Shown: positions 1 through 5,132, counted from the first letter of the stretch. The stretch is 5,132 nt of DNA from CAZVAO01 sp964625175 (GCA_964625175.1 CAZVAO010000131.1:1-5132), one strand, 5' to 3'. Made by a program: numbers and translations. The notes: generated from the letters alone by a model not told the origin.

Positions 1-431
1 TTCTTTGCTGCAATAGCATCTGCAGCCGCTAAATAACTTAACCCAAAACAGGTTGATACGGTCTTGCTATCCACCATGTGCACACGCTTTTGGTCTTCTT
101 CCGGCAACATATGCCGTGCTAACACAGCCGAATTGTAGGTTCCACTTAAAACACTAGAAACATGGAATGATATAATGTCTTCATAATTAGGGAGTAGTTC
201 TTGATAGGTATCCAAAAATTGTTGCGGTGATGGCTGAGACGTTAATGGTAGTGTTGGATACTTCCCCATCTCCACATAGAAGTCGCGGATATCCATCGTG
301 CCATCATCATAAATGACTCTACCATCGGGAAACGTTACATTTAATGGGACAATACGCACAAAGCTAAACTCAGTGTAAGGTTTACCTAAATCAATCGTAC
401 TATCAACGACTAACGCAATAGATTCTTTCAT
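1..431 (-). CDS. DegV family fatty-acid-binding protein, partial (C-terminus beyond left edge)
   Basis: This is the first 143 residues of a DegV-family protein. The family binds one long-chain fatty acid between two domains; its FakB members hand it to the kinase FakA, which phosphorylates it for phospholipid synthesis. Visible family features are the opening MKESIALVVDSTIDLG, the head-group-binding TSQPSPQQF at residues 64-72, LSGTYNSA at 95-102 and the strand ending VDS at 120-122. The start is ATG at 431-429, with GGAGG (438-442) six bases upstream. It aligns without gaps to the neighbouring DegV gene (623-1498), with about 82 of 143 residues identical by hand count, so the pair is a tandem duplication. 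It has its own promoter (468-496) and a terminator lies between the two genes, so it is probably a separate transcript. The family call is firm. The ligand is inferred, and the missing half (GGR and HTG motifs) cannot be checked. Confidence 0.93.
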   Translation of the reverse strand, partial: MKESIALVVDSTIDLGKPYTEFSFVRIVPLNVTFPDGRVIYDDGTMDIRDFYVEMGKYPTLPLTSQPSPQQFLDTYQELLPNYEDIISFHVSSVLSGTYNSAVLARHMLPEEDQKRVHMVDSKTVSTCFGLSYLAAADAIAAK

Positions 432-435
432 AATA

Positions 436-443
436 TTCCTCCA
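436..443 (-). promoter_or_regulatory. Ribosome binding site of the partial DegV gene
   Basis: On the minus strand the sequence reads TGGAGGAA, with the GGAGG core at 438-442, six bases before the ATG at 431-429. It is a near-consensus Shine-Dalgarno site and it fixes the start codon of the partial DegV gene. Confidence 0.85.
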
Positions 444-467
444 CTTCATACAGTTTACCCTAAGACA

Positions 468-496
468 AATATATCGCATTTTTGGCCCTATAGCAA
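468..496 (-). promoter_or_regulatory. Predicted sigma-A promoter of the partial DegV gene
   Basis: On the minus strand there is TTGCTA (-35, 491-496), a 17-base spacer and TATATT (-10, 468-473). Transcription would start near 461, giving a leader of about 30 bases before the ATG. The arrangement matches the promoter of the paralogue (TTGCGA, 17 bases, TATATT at 1530-1558), and both spacers contain a GGCCAA-N-AATG block. That recurrence at two paralogues is better support than the match to consensus alone. There is no experimental evidence of the start site. Confidence 0.7.
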
Positions 497-526
497 GTTA
501 AGAAAATCCCTAAGATCTCTCATTAT

Positions 527-564
527 AAAACAAAAGTGCTCTTCACAAAATCCTGTGAGAGCAC
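527..564 (-). terminator. Rho-independent terminator after the complete DegV gene
   Basis: Arms at 536-547 and 554-564 pair over 11 bp (GTGCTC...CACA against TGTG...GAGCAC), with one bulged base and a six-base loop. In the minus-strand RNA the hairpin is followed by a U-rich run (TTTTGTTTT, 527-535), so it works for the gene at 623-1498, whose stop lies about 59 bases upstream. It separates the two DegV genes into different transcripts, apart from any read-through. There is no T-run on the plus side, so it is one-directional. Confidence 0.9.
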
Positions 565-622
565 CCCAAATTTACCTATTCAAATGATAGAGGAACAAGC
601 GTGAGCGCGAAAGCGCATCCCC

Positions 623-1498
623 TTAATCCTCACAAAAAACGATCGCGAAGGCCCCTAGCCCTGTATGGGTTCCTACAGTTGAGCCAACTTCCGTAATAAT
701 GATCTCACGAGGGTTGAGCTCTTCTTTAACCCTTGCAATATAAGCATCTAATTCTTCAGGATTATCCATCATACTATTCAGAACGCAAATGCGTTGTTCA
801 CTGATTGAAGAAGCACGCTTTTTTGACTCACTAATAATCTCATAAATCGCTTTCTTGCGTCCACGCACTTTATTAATTGATATTAACTTGCCTTCAGTGT
901 GACAGCCCACTTCTAGGATGGGTTTGATCTGTAGCATTCCCCCGAACAAAGCACTTAAATGACTAATGCGTCCGCCTTTGCGTAAGTTATCCAAAGTTCT
1001 TACGGTGAATAAACACGTTCTTTTTGCTAAATCATTCTCAATAATCTCAATAACCTCATCCAAATTTTTACCTGCTTCAATTGCCTCTGCACCCAGTAGA
1101 TAGGTCATTCCAAATGCAGCGGAAACAGATCGGCTATCAATAATATGTAAGCGCTGCTGATCCGCTTCGTTTAGCATATTGTAAGCCAAGTTTGCCGAGT
1201 TAATTGTTCCACTGAGCATTTCTGAAATATGAAGTGAAATAACATGGTCATATTGAGCTAAGACTTCTTCATAGACCTCAAAAAACTGCTGGGGAGACGG
1301 TTGCGAGGTGACTGGCAATTCATTAACCTCTGCCATTTTTGCATAAAAAGCTTCATTCGTCATATCGACACCATCACGAATCACTGTCCCATCAGGGAAC
1401 GTCACATTCAGAGGAACAATACGCACAAAATCATAAGAAGTATGCGCTTGGCCCATATCAATTGTGCTATCTGTCACTAATGCAATAGACTGTTTCAT
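623..1498 (-). CDS. DegV family fatty-acid-binding protein (FakB-like), complete
   Basis: This 291-residue protein has the usual length of the DegV/FakB family, cytosolic carriers that bind a fatty acid and present it to the kinase FakA for entry into phospholipid synthesis. The N-terminal domain starts MKQSIALVTDSTIDMG. It carries TSQPSPQQF at 64-72 and LSGTINSA at 95-102, which supply the Thr and Ser contacts to the carboxylate in family structures. The second domain has LRKGGRIS at 172-179, LQIKPIL at 189-195 and a C-terminal VGTHTGLGAFAIVF (275-288) with the conserved His278. The common HTGPG appears as HTGLG here. The start is ATG at 1498-1496, preceded by AGGGGTGA (1503-1510). The gene is divergent from the two-component operon, has its own promoter (1530-1558) and terminator (527-564), and is followed by a close paralogue. 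No FakA gene is in the window, so the fatty-acid role is inferred from the family. Confidence 0.95.
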   Translation of the reverse strand: MKQSIALVTDSTIDMGQAHTSYDFVRIVPLNVTFPDGTVIRDGVDMTNEAFYAKMAEVNELPVTSQPSPQQFFEVYEEVLAQYDHVISLHISEMLSGTINSANLAYNMLNEADQQRLHIIDSRSVSAAFGMTYLLGAEAIEAGKNLDEVIEIIENDLAKRTCLFTVRTLDNLRKGGRISHLSALFGGMLQIKPILEVGCHTEGKLISINKVRGRKKAIYEIISESKKRASSISEQRICVLNSMMDNPEELDAYIARVKEELNPREIIITEVGSTVGTHTGLGAFAIVFCED

Positions 1499-1502
1499 AG
1501 AA

Positions 1503-1510
1503 TCACCCCT
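1503..1510 (-). promoter_or_regulatory. Ribosome binding site of the complete DegV gene
   Basis: The minus-strand sequence AGGGGTGA ends four bases before the ATG at 1498-1496. It is G-rich and complementary to the 16S rRNA tail. It differs from the GGAGGAA site of the paralogue, so this part of the leader has diverged while the promoter core has not. Confidence 0.75.
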
Positions 1511-1527
1511 AAATAAATTATACTAGA

Positions 1528-1544
1528 CCAATATACATTATTGG
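1528..1544. repeat. Inverted repeat overlapping the DegV promoter -10 (candidate operator)
   Basis: A perfect 6-bp inverted repeat, CCAATA (1528-1533) and TATTGG (1539-1544) with a 5-base centre, covers the -10 hexamer and the adjoining spacer. A repressor bound here would block RNA polymerase. At the paralogue's promoter the equivalent region (466-485) keeps only a weaker CAAA/TTTG dyad, so the operator idea rests mainly on this copy. A short AT-rich palindrome could also arise by chance. Confidence 0.35.
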
Positions 1545-1558
1545 CCTTGATATCGCAA
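1530..1558 (-). promoter_or_regulatory. Predicted sigma-A promoter of the complete DegV gene
   Basis: On the minus strand there is TTGCGA (-35, 1553-1558), a 17-base spacer and TATATT (-10, 1530-1535), which predicts a start near 1523 and a leader of about 25 bases. The same hexamers and spacer occur upstream of the paralogue. A second possible -10, a perfect TATAAT at 1517-1522, lies just downstream but has no good -35 at 16-18 bases (GCCAAT or similar). The conserved pair is therefore preferred, though both could be used. Confidence 0.7.
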
Positions 1559-1602
1559 GTAAACCCGCTAAACTCGTTCTTTTCCATCTTACAAACACAT
1601 TT

Positions 1603-1636
1603 TTGCCACACTATTGCCATATTTTTGATTTATAAT
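1603..1636 (+). promoter_or_regulatory. Promoter of the two-component/SRAP operon with phased direct repeats
   Basis: A perfect -10 hexamer TATAAT lies at 1631-1636. It has no recognisable -35 at 16-18 bases. Instead there are two identical hexamers TTGCCA at 1603-1608 and 1614-1619, and a weaker TTGATT at 1625-1630, all starting exactly 11 bases apart on one face of the helix. This is the usual architecture of sites bound by dimers of OmpR/PhoB-family regulators (compare PhoP or Pho boxes), and of activated promoters that lack a -35. The downstream gene encodes such a regulator, so autoregulation is a reasonable inference. The start would be near 1643, leaving a leader of about 125 bases that shows no strong hairpin. 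Confidence 0.55.
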
Positions 1637-1757
1637 AAAGTAAAGTTAGCTGGATTGCACTTCTCTCCAAGAAATAGAACAATTATAGATTAATCCTCTT
1701 ATTACTGATATGCTGGACACGACTAAGAAGCAAATTATGATCTGTTCCTAAATGAAC

Positions 1758-1764
1758 GAGGTGG
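1758..1764 (+). promoter_or_regulatory. Ribosome binding site of the response regulator gene
   Basis: GAGGTGG lies just before the ATG at 1769, with seven bases between the GAGG core and the start codon. This is a strong site, in contrast to the weak one in front of the kinase gene. Confidence 0.8.
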
Positions 1765-1768
1765 AAAA

Positions 1769-2452
1769 ATGCATAATATCCGTATCCTAATAATCGAAGA
1801 TGAAATTAAGTTACAACGCCTTATTAAAAAGTATCTTGAGCATGCCAACTACCAAGTCTTTACCGCTTGCAATGGACGCGATGGTATTATGCTCTTAGAC
1901 AATCACCCGATTGATTTGATCATTTTAGATCTAACGCTTCCAGATATGAATGGTTACGATATTGCACGACAAATTCGCAGCTATAGTGATATCGCTATTG
2001 TCATGCTGACAGCGCGCTCCGAAGAAGAAGACAAACTGAAGGGCTTCTCAGTAGGTGCCGATGATTATATAACCAAACCTTTTAGTATGCGCGAGTTAAT
2101 GGCACGCATTAAAGCGCTCCTCCATCGTCAGCAGAAGCTACTGAAAAATGATACATTCCAGTTCGGCAACTTTATATTTGACATCAATTCCCAAAGTGTT
2201 CTTATTGACCAGAAACATGTTGATTTCACGCTTGGAGAATTGGAGATGCTTTATTACCTGATTCTGAATCTGAACATTACCCTCTCAAGAAAGCAGATTG
2301 TTGATCATATCTGGGGTTATGATTACAATGGCGATGAGCGGGCCGTTGACACTCGGATTAAGCGAATTCGTCGCAAGCTTGAGGACACCGATCTCAGCAT
2401 AGCTACGATAAGGGGCATTGGTTATCGATTGGAAAAACATAATGAGCACTAA
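1769..2452 (+). CDS. OmpR/PhoB-family response regulator
   Basis: This is a 227-residue DNA-binding response regulator, presumably phosphorylated by the kinase encoded next. The receiver domain (about 4-118) has the acidic pocket E10-D11-E12, phospho-acceptor D54 in LDLTLPDMNG, switch residue T81 in MLTAR, and GADDYITKPF (96-105) with K103. A winged-helix DNA-binding domain follows (about 130-224), with the typical FTLGELEML, RKQIVDHIWGYDYNGDERAVDT, RIKRIRRKLED and TIRGIGYRLE segments. All residues needed for phosphorylation are present. The start is ATG at 1769, placed correctly behind GAGGTGG. The gene is first in an operon with the kinase, which it overlaps by 11 bp, and the SRAP gene. Phased TTGCCA repeats upstream suggest control by a regulator of this family. 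The target genes and signal cannot be read from the sequence. Assignment to a named system such as PhoP, WalR or ResD is not supported. Confidence 0.97.
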   Translation: MHNIRILIIEDEIKLQRLIKKYLEHANYQVFTACNGRDGIMLLDNHPIDLIILDLTLPDMNGYDIARQIRSYSDIAIVMLTARSEEEDKLKGFSVGADDYITKPFSMRELMARIKALLHRQQKLLKNDTFQFGNFIFDINSQSVLIDQKHVDFTLGELEMLYYLILNLNITLSRKQIVDHIWGYDYNGDERAVDTRIKRIRRKLEDTDLSIATIRGIGYRLEKHNEH

Positions 2453-3902
2453 AACATCTCTACCTAAAAGGGTATTCTTAATTGTCATCAGTAGCTTTGT
2501 GATTGTCATGATCTTAGTTCGGGTTGTTTTTTATTTCACTGGGGATGATTTTTTTTATCATCTTAAAGTTAAAGATATGGAACGCAGGGCCGAGGCCATT
2601 GCAGAACGCCTTGAAAAGATAGCGGATCATGTGGATATCTCAAATAATATTTACTTCCACGCTATACGAGTAGGTGGTGTTGTGCGGGTCTATGATTTAG
2701 ATGGAAACCTCACTTACAGTAGTTTACCTCTGAAAGATGATTTATCTGGCTCTTTACAGAATGGATCTCTCCCAGCACCCATAATTAATGTTAATGTACT
2801 TAAAGCAAAATTACGCAATAGCCCAGATGGCGCTTTCCGATATACAGATGAGGTGCGCCAGGTCGAATGGCTAAACTATAAATTGCGTACACCTTCGTAT
2901 TATATTTTAATCTCGATGGCGCTTCCGACTATCCATGACAGCGTACTCATCTTTGGGAATATCCTCAATTTAACGCTACTCATCGCTTTTATTGCGGCAA
3001 TATTTGCATCAATACTTGTCGCTCATCATATTTCTAAACCATTACTTGAGTTGAATCAAATCGCAGCTGAACTAGGCGAGTTGAATTTTTCAAATCGCTA
3101 CACTTCCAATAGAAAAGATGAGATTGGGCAACTGGGGGCAACCCTCAACAACTTGGCTGAAAGACTTAAATCCACGATTGATCGTCTGCATCAGGAGCTA
3201 AGAAAAGAAAGAACCACAGAGCAACAAAGACGCAACTTTGTGGCGCGGGCCTCCCATGAGCTCCAAACCCCCCTTGCAGTCATTAATGGTTATACGGAAG
3301 CATTGCAAGATGGCGTTGTTGAGAATGACCAAGAATTAGCTGACTACTATAGCATTATTCGCAGTGAAATCGCTAAGCTCAGTAAAATGGTACGCGATTT
3401 ACTGGAATTATCGCGCCTAGAGGCCCCCGAATTTACGATTCAAATGCATACTTTAAATTGTAATGAGCTGATTTGTGGCATTGTCGAAAAACTTCACGCC
3501 AGCTACAATTTGCCCGATCAGCGGATTGAGACGAATCTGGGTAAAACTTCCTACCTCGTGCAAGGTGATAGCTTACGCCTTGAGCATGCAATTAGCAACA
3601 TACTCAATAACGCATTACGCCACACGCCTGAGGGTGGTATCATTCGCATCACGGCTGACCGCGTTGGCTTAGATGTGAAATACAGCATCTATAACAGTGG
3701 CTCTCATATCCCCGAATCAAACCTCTCATTAATTTGGGATAGTTTCTATACAACAGATATTGACAAAGGCACCAGTGGTGGAACAGGGCTCGGATTAGCC
3801 ATCGCTAAACAGATCTTTTTGCGCCACGATTGTCTATTTGGCGCCGAAAACACACCAGATGGCGTCATATTTTGGTTTACAATTAAATTGGTAGGTGAAT
3901 AA
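2442..3902 (+). CDS. Membrane sensor histidine kinase
   Basis: This is a 486-residue HisKA-type kinase that would sense an external signal and phosphorylate the regulator encoded upstream. In order it has a short cytosolic tail, membrane helix 1 (about 11-32), an extracytoplasmic domain of about 135 residues, membrane helix 2 (about 168-194), a HAMP domain (about 195-248, with P200 and DEIGQL at 226-231) and a polar, probably coiled stretch. HisKA follows with SHELQTPL, phospho-acceptor H272 and the E273/T276 phosphatase-type motif. The ATPase domain has N390 in the N box, NSG at 418-420 in the G1 region, the F box WDSFYTTD and the G2 box GGTGLGL (446-452). The external domain contains RVYDLDGNLTYSS, reminiscent of Cache/PDC sensor folds, but no ligand can be inferred. 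The ATG at 2442 is preferred over the in-frame TTG at 2418, whose AAGGGG lies only two bases away. The site before 2442 is weak (GGA), so translation is probably coupled to the regulator gene. Confidence 0.95.
   Translation: MSTKTSLPKRVFLIVISSFVIVMILVRVVFYFTGDDFFYHLKVKDMERRAEAIAERLEKIADHVDISNNIYFHAIRVGGVVRVYDLDGNLTYSSLPLKDDLSGSLQNGSLPAPIINVNVLKAKLRNSPDGAFRYTDEVRQVEWLNYKLRTPSYYILISMALPTIHDSVLIFGNILNLTLLIAFIAAIFASILVAHHISKPLLELNQIAAELGELNFSNRYTSNRKDEIGQLGATLNNLAERLKSTIDRLHQELRKERTTEQQRRNFVARASHELQTPLAVINGYTEALQDGVVENDQELADYYSIIRSEIAKLSKMVRDLLELSRLEAPEFTIQMHTLNCNELICGIVEKLHASYNLPDQRIETNLGKTSYLVQGDSLRLEHAISNILNNALRHTPEGGIIRITADRVGLDVKYSIYNSGSHIPESNLSLIWDSFYTTDIDKGTSGGTGLGLAIAKQIFLRHDCLFGAENTPDGVIFWFTIKLVGE
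3893..3898 (+). promoter_or_regulatory. Ribosome binding site that fixes the SRAP start
   Basis: AGGTGA lies inside the last codons of the kinase gene and ends five bases before the ATG at 3904. It supports that ATG over the in-frame GTG at 3895, which sits within the site itself. The choice matters because the catalytic cysteine must be residue 2. Confidence 0.85.
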
Positions 3903-3903
3903 A

Positions 3904-4500
3904 ATGTGTGGCAGATATGCAATAGAGTATGATTTGATTGAAATTTATACTTCTTTCGGCCTAACCCCAGTTGTTGACCATGAACAATCCCCCACCTATA
4001 ATGCGGCCCCTTCACACCAGCTCCCGATTCTTGATGATGCAAGGGTTTCTCGGCTGCTACCCTGGGGCATCCCTTATCGTCAGAATCTGCTAATCAATAA
4101 GCGCAGTGAAAGCAAACATATACCACTCAACTGGCAACGTTGCGCGGTACCGGCTAGCGGATATTATGAGTGGCGGTCAGAGCATGGGCAACGTCAACCT
4201 TATTACTTTTCTCCTGCAGACCGCAAGGGGGTATTATTTGCTGGGCTCTACGTTCCAAACACCGGATTTGTCATTCTAACCCAAACAGCATCCGAACAAA
4301 CCCGCAGCTATCATCATCGCATGCCCGTTATCCTTACTACATCGCCTGTTCTTGATGAATACCTCTCTAGGGCACGTCTACCTCAAGAAGCCCCAAAATT
4401 GGCGATTACTCAAGTCAGTAGGTTTGTGAACAACGTGCGTAACAATAGTCCTAAGTGCCTTCAGCCCAATACGATTCAACAATTATCACTGTTTAAGTAA
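3904..4500 (+). CDS. SRAP domain protein (HMCES/YedK family, abasic-site DNA-protein crosslinker)
   Basis: This is a 198-residue SRAP protein, called SOS-response-associated peptidase in many databases. Characterised members (E. coli YedK, human HMCES) lose the initiator Met. Cys2 then forms a thiazolidine link with abasic sites in single-stranded DNA, shielding replication forks. The sequence begins MCGRYA, giving Cys2. Other family blocks are TYNAAPSH (31-38), LLPWGIP (51-57), INKRSES with N65, RCAVPASGYYEW (79-90) with E89, LFAGLYVP (111-118) and HHRMPVIL with H137. C2, N65, E89 and H137 match the YedK active-site set Cys2, Asn75, Glu105 and His160. It is slightly shorter than YedK, with compact loops and an intact C-terminal VNNVRNN segment. 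One base separates it from the kinase stop, so it is co-transcribed with the two-component system. No LexA-type box was recognised nearby. The family is certain; why it sits with a sensor pair is unknown. Confidence 0.95.
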   Translation: MCGRYAIEYDLIEIYTSFGLTPVVDHEQSPTYNAAPSHQLPILDDARVSRLLPWGIPYRQNLLINKRSESKHIPLNWQRCAVPASGYYEWRSEHGQRQPYYFSPADRKGVLFAGLYVPNTGFVILTQTASEQTRSYHHRMPVILTTSPVLDEYLSRARLPQEAPKLAITQVSRFVNNVRNNSPKCLQPNTIQQLSLFK

Positions 4501-4516
4501 TTGCATAGAATCATAA

Positions 4517-4565
4517 AAAGATCCAAGGCTTAAATTTCTTAATACGCCTTGGATCTTTATTTATT
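4517..4565. terminator. Bidirectional Rho-independent terminator between convergent genes
   Basis: A perfect 13-bp stem, AAAGATCCAAGGC (4517-4529) with GCCTTGGATCTTT (4546-4558), encloses a 16-base loop in which a short TTAA/TTAA pairing could extend it. On the plus strand it runs into TTTATTTATT, ending the regulator-kinase-SRAP operon 16 bases after its last stop. On the minus strand it is followed by TTTTTATGA, ending the gene at 4581 about 22 bases after its stop. The U-tracts overlap the stem base on both strands, the usual form of a shared terminator. Confidence 0.93.
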
Positions 4566-4580
4566 ACTCTATTTTGTCTC

Positions 4581-5132
4581 TTAGACTAAACTTGCATTTA
4601 CTTTCATCCGCAAATCCCCAATTGAATAAACCTCAGCAGATTCAAGCTTCAGCAAGTCTAAATTGCTTTCTTTCATTAGAACACTCAGCGCTTTTTCTTT
4701 CGCTGAGTCCGTCTCAGAATCACGCAACATGATGATTAATACGGGAATCTCTTCCGAATCACAGACCAAATAGTCTATCAATAAATCCTTGATGATCTCA
4801 AAATCAACATAGGATTCATCCAGTTCGAAAACGTCTAAAATATGCACATCTTGATACAGCTGATGATTTTGTTCGAGAACAAGCTTTTCCAAGGTTTCGG
4901 TTAGCTGATCACTCTGGATATAATTACTACCTTCGCCACGAGCTGCAACCATATAATCCTCAATACTGCGCGAATCCGCTTTGTCATTATTTTTCCCACT
5001 GCTTTTACGATGAGCCCCCTGGCGCTCTTCTAACATTTCGATAATATAGTCGGCTGCAGAACGCTCATTAGAATCAGAGGGGATATCTTGCGGACCAATC
5101 GTTGCAAAATTTACTGCTCCATGTGGATCACG
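4581..5132 (-). CDS. Unrecognised acidic protein, partial (N-terminus beyond right edge)
   Basis: I do not recognise this protein. The frame is open without a stop from the TAA at 4581-4583 to the window edge, giving 183 visible residues. An internal ATG at 5036-5034 would give 151 residues. It has no obvious Shine-Dalgarno site, and the codons before it continue as plausible protein, so the real start is probably outside the window. The visible part starts with a Gly/Pro-containing segment (HGAVNFATIGPQDIP). A polar, probably disordered linker rich in Ser, Lys, Asn and Asp follows. The C-terminal half is very acidic and predicted to be helical, with one hydrophobic strand (IPVLIIML). By hand count there are 38 Asp/Glu against 18 Lys/Arg. 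No membrane helix or catalytic motif is evident. It is convergent with the SRAP operon and shares its terminator. Coding status is likely from the long open frame, even composition and terminator placement; function is unknown. Confidence 0.8.
   Translation of the reverse strand, partial: RDPHGAVNFATIGPQDIPSDSNERSAADYIIEMLEERQGAHRKSSGKNNDKADSRSIEDYMVAARGEGSNYIQSDQLTETLEKLVLEQNHQLYQDVHILDVFELDESYVDFEIIKDLLIDYLVCDSEEIPVLIIMLRDSETDSAKEKALSVLMKESNLDLLKLESAEVYSIGDLRMKVNASLV

Noticed and set aside
605..616. Small GCGC-GAAA-GCGC hairpin just after the complete DegV gene
   Set aside because: The stem is only four base pairs and no T-run follows on either strand. The real terminator is at 527-564.
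1641..1757. Riboswitch or structured leader in front of the response regulator
   Set aside because: The predicted leader of about 125 bases shows only 4-bp pairings such as GTTC/GAAC at 1744-1756. There is no terminator-like hairpin and no known riboswitch core.
2418..2441. TTG start extending the kinase by eight residues
   Set aside because: The possible AAGGGG site is only two bases from the TTG. The ATG at 2442 gives a normal short cytosolic tail before the first membrane helix and a common 11-bp overlap with the regulator gene.
2285..2509. Minus-strand open frame of 74 codons
   Set aside because: It lies antisense to the end of the regulator gene and the start of the kinase gene, has no family resemblance, and both plus-strand genes are certain.
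3475..3672. Plus-strand open frame of 65 codons
   Set aside because: It lies in another frame inside the kinase ATPase domain, where the correct frame carries the N box.
3746..4042. Minus-strand open frame of 98 codons
   Set aside because: It is antisense to the G2 box of the kinase and the N-terminus of the SRAP protein, both of which carry clear motifs.
4170..4355. Plus-strand open frame of 61 codons
   Set aside because: It is an out-of-frame reading inside the SRAP gene, overlapping its conserved active-site region.
5034..5036. ATG as the true start of the acidic protein
   Set aside because: There is no Shine-Dalgarno site in front of it, and the frame stays open with protein-like codons for a further 32 residues to the window edge.
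1..5132. CRISPR array, insertion sequence, tRNA or phage-type defence genes
   Set aside because: No regularly spaced repeats, transposase motifs, terminal inverted repeats or tRNA-like cloverleaf were seen on either strand.

Overview
The window is about 5.1 kb of AT-rich sequence, with G+C around 40% by eye. It looks like the chromosome of a low-GC Gram-positive bacterium (Bacillota). The signs are strong GGAGG/AGGTGA-type Shine-Dalgarno sites, sigma-A-like promoters, compact Rho-independent terminators, DegV-family fatty-acid-binding proteins in tandem, and a histidine kinase whose G1 region reads N-S-G, as in many Firmicute kinases. All five stop codons that are visible are TAA. The sequence does not fix the genus.

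Layout. Positions 1-431 (minus) hold the N-terminal half of a DegV-family protein that runs off the left edge. Positions 623-1498 (minus) hold a complete DegV paralogue. The two align without gaps over the first 143 residues at about 57% identity by hand count. Each has its own promoter, the two promoters resemble each other, and a Rho-independent terminator (527-564) separates the genes. A 270-bp divergent intergenic region (1499-1768) carries the promoter of the second DegV gene on the minus strand. On the plus strand it carries a TATAAT element preceded by helically phased TTGCCA direct repeats, which probably drives a plus-strand operon. That operon is an OmpR/PhoB-type response regulator (1769-2452), a membrane sensor histidine kinase (2442-3902, overlapping the regulator by 11 bp) and an SRAP/HMCES/YedK-family abasic-site crosslinking protein (3904-4500, one base after the kinase stop). 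A bidirectional terminator (4517-4565) closes the operon. A convergent acidic protein that I do not recognise (4581 to the right edge, minus) ends at the same terminator.

How the parts may work together. The kinase and regulator form a standard two-component pair, and the phased repeats suggest that a response regulator, perhaps this one, controls the operon. The DegV proteins probably present fatty acids to a fatty-acid kinase (FakA) encoded elsewhere. Tight coupling of an SRAP DNA-repair gene to a two-component system is the least ordinary part of the layout. No mobile element, CRISPR array, tRNA or rRNA was seen. Most of the window is ordinary chromosomal content. The points worth a second look are regulatory (duplicated promoters, phased repeats), the SRAP linkage and the unknown acidic protein.
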